A stretch of 64,000 nt of DNA. Origin: Phaeovibrio sulfidiphilus. GTDB lineage: Bacteria; Pseudomonadota; Alphaproteobacteria; Rhodospirillales; Rhodospirillaceae. The stretch lies in assembly GCF_014861485.1 (NCBI RefSeq), contig NZ_JACZHT010000002.1, positions 1 to 64,000 of the forward strand, given 5' to 3'. A program made the position numbers and the translations under genes. Below the pieces are notes generated by a model. That model was not told the origin of the DNA, did not search any database, and saw only the letters and a program-made list of their open reading frames with translations. Of the stretch, positions 58,973 to 64,000 are shown one piece after another (position 1 is the stretch's first letter; each line of letters begins with the position of its first letter).

Positions 58973-59970
58973 GAACCGGTCTCCTGTTTCGGAAGGTTGG
59001 CAAAGGGGTCACGCATGCGGGCCGCAAGGTCGGACTGGGCCACGGTGTAGCGGGCCAGAAGCCCGGTGGCCACGCCCTTCAGCGCGGTCAGGGCCAGCTC
59101 GGGGCGGGTCAGCTTCACCCGGCGGGCGAGGGGATCCTCGCTGGCGAGCTTGCGGGTCAGGGCCCGGGCAATCTCGACGATGACGCCCGCCTCCATGGAC
59201 AGGCGCGGATCGCGGATGTCGGCGCTCAGGCAGGCGGCGGTGTCCAGAAGATCCCAGGTTCCCGCAATGCAGCGGTCCAGGACCCGGCGCAGGGCCGGGG
59301 TCAGGGCGGTGCCTCCCAGATCCTCGACCCGGGCGCCCTCCTGCTCCATCCAGTCCATGGGCAGGTAGACCCGGTCGATCTCCCGGTAGTCGTCGCCGCA
59401 GTCCTGAAGGTGGTTGATGACCTGAAGCGCGGCGCACAGGGCGTCGCTGGCCCAGGTGGTGCCGGTGCGCGCACCCCCGTGAAGGTCGATCAGGTAGCGG
59501 CCCACCGGTGCGGCGGACAGGGCGCAGTAGCCCATCAGGTCATCCCAACTGTCGTAGCGGGTCTTGACCGCGTCCTGGACAAAGGCGGCGATCAGGTCCA
59601 CGCCGTGACGGGTGGGCACGTCCGTTTCCTGGAGGCTCTTTCGCAGGGCGGTCGCCTTCCCGTAGGCCGGGCTGTCCGGGATGCGGCCCTCGAGCGTGTC
59701 CTCGAATCCCTTGAGGCGGCGGATTTTTTCCTCCGGCTCCAGCTCGGGGGCGTCGGCGATGTCGTCGATGGCGCGCGCGAAGGCGTAGAAGTGCTCCACA
59801 TGGGGGCGCAGGTGCCTTGCGATGAGAACCGAGCCTACGGGAAAGTTCTCCGTTTTCGCCGACTTGCCCGAGGGGGCCTCCACGGTCGGGGACACGGGGA
59901 GTGCGGTCGTGTGGTTGTTGTCGTCGTCTCTGGAAAGATGGGCGTCTTGCATAAATCCTACACCGGGCAT
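58969..59970 (-). CDS. hpnC: Squalene synthase-like protein HpnC
   Basis: A trans-isoprenyl diphosphate synthase-like protein (squalene/phytoene synthase fold) that works with HpnD to make hydroxysqualene from farnesyl diphosphate. The 333-residue protein has KTENFPVGSVLIARHLRPHV, the first Asp motif FARAIDDIADAPELE, and the second HLQDCGDDYREIDRVYLPMD. A start at 59952 would give a 327-residue protein with AGGA just upstream; 59970 is the longer choice. First gene of the operon; its stop overlaps the fusion gene's start. Confidence 0.92.
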   Translation of the reverse strand: MPGVGFMQDAHLSRDDDNNHTTALPVSPTVEAPSGKSAKTENFPVGSVLIARHLRPHVEHFYAFARAIDDIADAPELEPEEKIRRLKGFEDTLEGRIPDSPAYGKATALRKSLQETDVPTRHGVDLIAAFVQDAVKTRYDSWDDLMGYCALSAAPVGRYLIDLHGGARTGTTWASDALCAALQVINHLQDCGDDYREIDRVYLPMDWMEQEGARVEDLGGTALTPALRRVLDRCIAGTWDLLDTAACLSADIRDPRLSMEAGVIVEIARALTRKLASEDPLARRVKLTRPELALTALKGVATGLLARYTVAQSDLAARMRDPFANLPKQETGS

Positions 59971-60417
59971 GGCTCAGGGCCGTTCAGGAACAGGGAGCTA
60001 TCATAGCGGCGTGAAACCGGCGGCGCTATCGTCAAGGTCAGCGGCCGCCCCGTCCGGGCCGTTGCCCCCGCGCCGTTGCTTCCGCGCCGGGGGCCCCTGG
60101 CCGGGGCTCCGGGGTCCGTGTCCCGGGACGAGGGGCGGGGGGGCGAGGGGCGGGGGGGCGAGGGGAACGAGGCCGGGGTCAGCCAGTGTACCGGTCATTG
60201 GGTGTTCTGTGGAGATCCATCATCTCCGGCGGGAGCGGAAAGTCCAGACTGATGTTTCCCGGCCGGATGGGCTGGGGCGGGCAGGGGCATCGGGCGGGGC
60301 AGGGCCGTTTCGGCGGGCGTGGCGGGGTGAACAGGGGTGCGGGGCACGCGGGCATGGGGCGCGACAGGGGGCATGGCAGGGGGGCGCACCCCCACACGCG
60401 GCCGGCGGCCCCCGGGC
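59971..60417. other. G-rich intergenic region
   Basis: About 450 bases between hpnC and the binding-protein gene. The 15-base G-rich repeat at 60129-60158 could form G-quadruplex DNA. No gene, promoter or terminator stood out. The hpnC promoter should lie near 59971-60010. Confidence 0.45.
60129..60158. repeat. 15-base G-rich tandem repeat
   Basis: CGAGGGGCGGGGGGG occurs twice in direct succession (60129-60143, 60144-60158), followed by a partial third unit. Confidence 0.85.
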
Positions 60418-61383
60418 CTATTCAAACGGTGTGTCGTTCGGGCGGTTGAAGAGGTCGAGCATCCGGTCGCTGATGGGGAGGTCCAGGCTGATCCCCAGCG
60501 GCGGGGCCGGGGCGTGGAACCAGGTGTCATAGAAGCGGCGGGCCAGGCCCGAGGTCTGGGCCTCGGCAATGGTCTCGTCCACCAGTTGCTTGAAGACCGG
60601 GTCGTCCTTGCGCAGCACGCAGGCGATGGCCTCGGAGGACAGGGGCTCGCCCACGATTTGCCACTGCTCCGGGTTCTTTGCGTGGGCGCGCTCCCGGGCA
60701 AGAAGGGGATCGTCGATGAAGAAGGCGTCCGCCAGGCCGTCCTCCAGGGCGCGGAAGGCGTCCCCGGGAGTGACGAAGGGCAGCGCGGTGGCGGACAGCC
60801 CCATGTCCCGGTTCCTGCCCTCGAGAAGGGTCTCGGAGGTCGATCCCGCGACCACGGCCACGACTTTTCCGCTCAGGTCCGGGAAGTCGCGGATCGGTGA
60901 CGTCACCGGGACCAGAAGCCGGGTTCCGGCGATGAAGATGGTGTTCGAGAACGACACGAGCGGCTCGCGCTCGGTGTTGTGGGTGGTCGAGGCGCACTGG
61001 ATGTCGTACAGGTCCTGGAGAAGGAACGGAAACCGGTTCTGGAAGGTCACGCCCAGAAACTCCACGCCCAGGTCCGGGCGGTTCAGCCGCCGGCGCACGG
61101 CCTGGGCAATCAGCTGGGCATATTCGATCGAGTAGCCGGAGGCGGAGTCCGCCGTGCCGTCGGGAAAGGAGAACGGCGGCGAGGCCTCGAAGGCCACAAT
61201 CATGCGACCGCGCCGGGCAATCCTCTCGAGGGTCGGACCCGGATCCGCGCTGGCGGCCTCGGTTTTTTGGGACGAGGGCGAGGCAACGCCCGGCGATACG
61301 GTGGACAAGAGGGCGGCGACCAGAAGCGCCGCACCAAAAAGTGCAGTGATCCGCTGTAGTTTGAGGCTCCAGGTACTGCTCAT
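60418..61383 (-). CDS. Periplasmic amino-acid-type ABC binding protein
   Basis: A 321-residue solute-binding protein of the SBP_bac_3 family. Residues 1-35 are a signal peptide (ITALFGAALLVAALLSTVSP). The mature part has the family start LERIARRGRMIVAFEASPPF, SASGYSIEYAQLIAQAVRRR, the hinge pattern DIQCASTTHNTEREPLVSFS, GKVVAVVAGSTSETLLEGRN and the late CVLRKDDPVFKQLVDETIAE. The ligand is likely an amino acid but not identifiable. No permease or ATPase gene is adjacent, so it is an orphan binding protein or a receptor. It lies 35 bases after the tag gene, in the same direction. Confidence 0.88.
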   Translation of the reverse strand: MSSTWSLKLQRITALFGAALLVAALLSTVSPGVASPSSQKTEAASADPGPTLERIARRGRMIVAFEASPPFSFPDGTADSASGYSIEYAQLIAQAVRRRLNRPDLGVEFLGVTFQNRFPFLLQDLYDIQCASTTHNTEREPLVSFSNTIFIAGTRLLVPVTSPIRDFPDLSGKVVAVVAGSTSETLLEGRNRDMGLSATALPFVTPGDAFRALEDGLADAFFIDDPLLARERAHAKNPEQWQIVGEPLSSEAIACVLRKDDPVFKQLVDETIAEAQTSGLARRFYDTWFHAPAPPLGISLDLPISDRMLDLFNRPNDTPFE

Positions 61384-61418
61384 ACCGACCGCTCCGCACC
61401 CGGGAGGGGGATCCCGTG

Positions 61419-61973
61419 TCAGCCGGCAGTTTCGGTTCCGTCGTTCGTCCAGGGGCAGGAGAGGGAACGGATTTGGTGGTGTACCGGGCAGTCCTCCCGG
61501 TGGGCTCCGGGAAGCAGGGACAGGCTCATGAGGAATTCGCTGACGATTTCCGGCCCTGTGAAGAAAAACTCACTTTTGAACAGTTTAACCCATTCCTCCA
61601 GGGTTTTTGGATTCTTTTTCTGCAACCAGAGGAAAAACCCGCCGTAGCGCGCCCGAAACGAGTGCACCGTGGCCGCATTCTTCAGGACAGCGCGGATTTT
61701 CAGGCGATTTCGGATGATGGAGGGGTCTTGCATGAGCCGCTCGACGTCCTCCTCCCCCCAGAGGACCAGGGTGTCGACATCGAATCCGCAAAACGCGCGG
61801 TTGAGGGCCTCGCGGCGCCTCAGGACCAGCTCCCAGGACAGCCCGGCCTGGAAAATCTCCAGGCACAGGCGCTCGAACAGGACGGTCTCGTCTGTCGAGG
61901 GAAAACCGTATTCCGTGTCGTGGTAGGGGCCATGCAGCGGATGGCCCGGGGCGATGTCACAGTACGAGGACAT
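61419..61973 (-). CDS. tag: DNA-3-methyladenine glycosylase I
   Basis: Removes 3-methyladenine from alkylated DNA. The 184-residue protein has the zinc and fold signatures of TagI: Cys near the N-terminus, HGPYHDTEYGFPSTDETVLF, LEIFQAGLSWELVLRRREAL, RAFCGFDVDTLV, DPSIIRNRLKIRAVLKNAAT, and the C-terminal HREDC with the His/Cys ligand pair spaced as in E. coli Tag. ATG 61973 follows GGGAGG. It precedes the binding-protein gene by 35 bases and may be co-transcribed. Confidence 0.92.
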   Translation of the reverse strand: MSSYCDIAPGHPLHGPYHDTEYGFPSTDETVLFERLCLEIFQAGLSWELVLRRREALNRAFCGFDVDTLVLWGEEDVERLMQDPSIIRNRLKIRAVLKNAATVHSFRARYGGFFLWLQKKNPKTLEEWVKLFKSEFFFTGPEIVSEFLMSLSLLPGAHREDCPVHHQIRSLSCPWTNDGTETAG

Positions 61974-62173
61974 GGTGGCCTCCCGGCCCGGTGGTGTCCC
62001 GCAGCCCGGGGCGGGGCGGGGCGGGGTGAGGGCCCCCGGAGCCCGGCCGGGACCGGGCGCGCTGTTCAGACCCCGTGCGGCCCCCGTGCGGCCCGGGCCT
62101 TGCCCGTGCCAGCGCGGGGTGCGTGGCCCGGGGATGGGGCCCGGGGATGGGGACGGGGTGTGGCGGATCCGGC

Positions 62174-62542
62174 CTAGCGGGCTCCCAGCTCCGGCTCCCG
62201 GGCGGTCTTGAGGCGGCAGGCCGTGTTGGCCTGCTCCAGAAGCAGGTAGTTGTTGACCTCGACGTCCGTCGTCAGGGGCGAGAGCTCCTGGGGCGAGCGG
62301 GCAATTTCCTCGTGGTAGCGGATGAACCACTCCAGGTTCTTTTCCCCGCGGGCCGAGACGATGGCCTGCGTCACACACGCGCAGGCTTCGGCGGCATCCC
62401 CGGAAAAGCCCCTGGCGGCGTTCAGGGCTTCCACGCACGAATCCTTCAGGGCGTCGGGCGAGGCGGAGTCACCGCATCCCGACAGGGCAAGGACCACGCC
62501 CAAGGTGCACGAGGCATACAGGCCGAAAAAACGCGTTCTCAT
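62174..62542 (-). CDS. Lipoprotein of unknown function
   Basis: A 122-residue protein with a lipoprotein signal (GLYASCTLGVVLALSGC, lipobox LSGC with Gly-Asp after the Cys). The mature part has five further Cys (DSCVEALN, AEACACVTQ, NTACRL), likely disulfide-bonded helices, and an acidic middle (FIRYHEEIARSPQELSPL). Asp after the lipidated Cys follows Gly, so sorting cannot be called. No known family. It lies 200 bases upstream of tag on the same strand. Confidence 0.78.
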   Translation of the reverse strand: MRTRFFGLYASCTLGVVLALSGCGDSASPDALKDSCVEALNAARGFSGDAAEACACVTQAIVSARGEKNLEWFIRYHEEIARSPQELSPLTTDVEVNNYLLLEQANTACRLKTAREPELGAR

Positions 62543-62625
62543 CGTGTGGTTCCTGTTCAGACGGAAACGAATGAGTTTAACCGGTTTTTACCCTGGAGCA
62601 ACACCAATGTATTCCGCCGCCGGGG

Positions 62626-63375
62626 TCAGTGCCCCTCCATTTTCAGGAGCTTGTCGATGGTCTTCATGTCCGCGCTCAGGTCCAGGACATCGTTGGCCAG
62701 CAGGTCGGCGTGTTCCTTCCGGAAGGCCGCCTCCAGACGCTCCAGCATGGACAGGGTGTCCTGCGAAACCTTGGCCAGCCGGTCCTTGTCCGGGTCGGTC
62801 TCCGCCAGCCGGTGGTAGGTCTCCAGCACGCCCACGGTGGCCGGGAGGTAGCGCGTGAGGAAGCGGTCCCCCTCCCGGACGTCGGCGGGGTCGGTGAGCA
62901 TGCAGTGGAGAATGTTCTGTGCGGACTCGGCGATCCCCTTGACCGGCTTCACAAATTCCGACGGCAGGGTGTAGCCCTTGCGCAGGAGCTCCGTGATCTG
63001 GTTCCGGTAGCCCGTCTCGTCGAAGGGTGCGGTCGTGGGCAGGCTGGCCGGCGCGCCGGCCGCAGAGCCCGCGTCGCTTTGGGTCGGGGTGGTCCGCCCG
63101 GGGGCGGAGGGCCTGGGGCCCCAGGGGCCGCTGCCGGGCGGGGGCGTTGCGGCCCCCGACGGCGCGAGCGAGGGCGTGTCGTCGCGCACCGTGGTCCGGG
63201 TTTCGGGAATGCGCAGGCGTCGCATGTCATCGTCACTCAGGCTGCCGGGCCGGTAGGCGCCGCTGGTGGGGGCGAAGCTCTCGGGGAACGGGCCGGACCC
63301 TGCGGACGGACCTTGCTGCCACATCTGATGGAGCGTGCGACGGGTCCGGGATCCGCTTTTGCGTGACGAGCTCAT
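62626..63375 (-). CDS. XpaC-like protein (second of tandem pair)
   Basis: A 249-residue protein whose start overlaps the stop of the preceding gene (ATGA). Its N-terminal 110 residues are Ser/Thr/Pro/Gly-rich and look disordered. The C-terminal 140 residues match the pattern of the XpaC / 5-bromo-4-chloroindolyl phosphate hydrolysis family (PF10112): GDRFLTRYLPATVGVLETYH, TLSMLERLEAAFRKEHADLL, LDLSADMKTIDKLLKMEG. The family's real role is unclear; it is often paired with TelA. The homologous C-terminus in the preceding gene shows a duplication. Confidence 0.75.
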   Translation of the reverse strand: MSSSRKSGSRTRRTLHQMWQQGPSAGSGPFPESFAPTSGAYRPGSLSDDDMRRLRIPETRTTVRDDTPSLAPSGAATPPPGSGPWGPRPSAPGRTTPTQSDAGSAAGAPASLPTTAPFDETGYRNQITELLRKGYTLPSEFVKPVKGIAESAQNILHCMLTDPADVREGDRFLTRYLPATVGVLETYHRLAETDPDKDRLAKVSQDTLSMLERLEAAFRKEHADLLANDVLDLSADMKTIDKLLKMEGH

Positions 63376-63977
63376 GTGCGGTTGCCTTCCATGTCCAGCA
63401 GGCGGTCCAGGGTGTTCAGGTCCGCCGTGTACTCGAGGCGGTCGCTTTCCAGCAGGCGCGCGTGCTTGCAGGCAAAGGCTTCCTCCAGCCGGTCCAGCAG
63501 GGCAAGGAGCCGGGCGTCCGCCTCTCCGGTTTCCGGGGCGCGGTTTTCGGGAAGCCGGCACCAGCGTTCCACAAGGGCCGTGGTGGCGTCCAGGTAGCGG
63601 GTCAGGAAGCGCTCGCCCTCGGGGATGCGGCTTGCGTCGGCGCGCATGGCCTCCATGATGTTCTCGGCCGCGTGGCAGATGTCCCGGATGCGCGGCGCCA
63701 GCGTTGCGGGCAGACGCTCGGAGAAGGCCTCGAGGTTGGCGATTTTCAGCCGGTAGTCGATGTCGTTGAAAAAGGCCCGGCCGGCGGCAGAGGCGGCCGG
63801 GGCCGCAGCGCCGCCCGGAGCGGTCCGCGCCAGGTCCGCATTCTCGCGGCGCAGGCGGGTAAACAGGCGCTCCGCCTGACGGAGGCGGTCCGCCGGGTCC
63901 GCGCAGAACGACACCGCCAGGATCCTTCGTTCCAGAGGCCTCAGGGCGCGGGCAAAGGGGAAGACCTGGCGGGCCAT
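63372..63977 (-). CDS. XpaC-like protein (first of tandem pair, possibly 5'-truncated)
   Basis: A 201-residue protein from ATG 63977, with the same C-terminal pattern as its neighbour: GERFLTRYLDATTALVERWC, LLALLDRLEEAFACKHARLL, LEYTADLNTLDRLLDMEGN. The N-terminal part is a helical Arg-rich segment (FARALRPLERRILAVSFCAD, LRQAERLFTRLRRENADLAR). There is no ribosome site before ATG 63977 and the frame stays open to the window edge (TPPLSGM), so the true start may lie outside. Translationally coupled to the downstream paralogue. No TelA gene is visible. Confidence 0.72.
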   Translation of the reverse strand: MARQVFPFARALRPLERRILAVSFCADPADRLRQAERLFTRLRRENADLARTAPGGAAAPAASAAGRAFFNDIDYRLKIANLEAFSERLPATLAPRIRDICHAAENIMEAMRADASRIPEGERFLTRYLDATTALVERWCRLPENRAPETGEADARLLALLDRLEEAFACKHARLLESDRLEYTADLNTLDRLLDMEGNRT

Positions 63978-64000
63978 GCCCGAAAGCGGCGGCGTGACAT

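Overview
The window is a G+C-rich stretch of an alphaproteobacterial chromosome, most like a member of the Rhodospirillales. The gene content points this way: a tpiA-secG-pyrG-kdsA block, hopanoid genes (hpnH, hpnC, hpnB/D, hpnE), a DUF2336 protein, a TIGR02300 zinc-ribbon protein, a DUF1674 (SDHAF4-like) protein, a class II-type AroA, and RpoH promoters of the alphaproteobacterial form CTTG-N17-CYTATTT. No phage, insertion sequence, integron or CRISPR array was found. The species cannot be named from this sequence.

Layout. 1-3654 (minus) is most of a large autotransporter whose passenger carries GGAI/FxxN repeats like those of chlamydial Pmp proteins. It is cut by the window edge and sits beside an AT-rich island (about 3770-4240). 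4652-8831 (minus) is kdsA, pyrG, secG, tpiA. 9174-12409 (plus) is the amidotransferase operon gatCAB, then a chemoreceptor gene. 14529-17954 (minus) is an unusual run: STAS, glycogen-debranching enzyme, STAS and RsbW-like kinase genes, which looks like a partner-switching module built around glgX. 18444-22344 (minus) holds a methyltransferase, a small unknown protein, a small heat-shock protein with an RpoH promoter and a ROSE-like RNA thermometer, a secreted nuclease and a DUF1674 protein. 22471-24847 (plus) holds htpX with an excellent RpoH promoter, then ccmA-ccmB. 25084-27303 (minus) is pyrD with a long disordered tail, plus a Panacea-domain gene. 27372-29936 is a YdbH-like envelope protein. 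30247-31814 is a DUF2336 pair. 32038-38562 (plus) is apt, then the complete phosphate operon pstSCAB-phoU. 39152-43154 (minus) holds a secreted unknown protein and an operon of a 44-residue membrane protein, a 710-residue unknown and xerD. 43327-46327 (plus) is aroK-aroB and a CorC/HlyC-family protein. A tRNA-Ala(GGC) and a TIGR02300 gene follow on the minus strand. 47957-55298 (plus) is aroA, cmk, ispH, hpnH, ilvD and an unknown gene behind a G14 tract. 55549-59970 (minus) is hpnC, a single-ORF fusion of hpnB and hpnD, and hpnE. The end of the window (minus) holds a periplasmic binding protein, DNA-3-methyladenine glycosylase I, a lipoprotein and two tandem XpaC-like genes.

How the genes work together. 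Several modules are self-contained: Glu/Asp-tRNA amidation (gatCAB), phosphate import and its control (pst-phoU), shikimate synthesis (aroK, aroB, aroA), and hopanoid synthesis fed by isoprenoids from IspH (HpnC/D/E make squalene; HpnH starts side-chain extension of the hopane). The most unusual items are the HpnB-HpnD fusion, the glgX/STAS/anti-sigma cluster, the Pmp-like autotransporter with its AT-rich flank, the thermometer-controlled hsp20, the PyrD tail, and a G14 homopolymer in front of an unknown gene.
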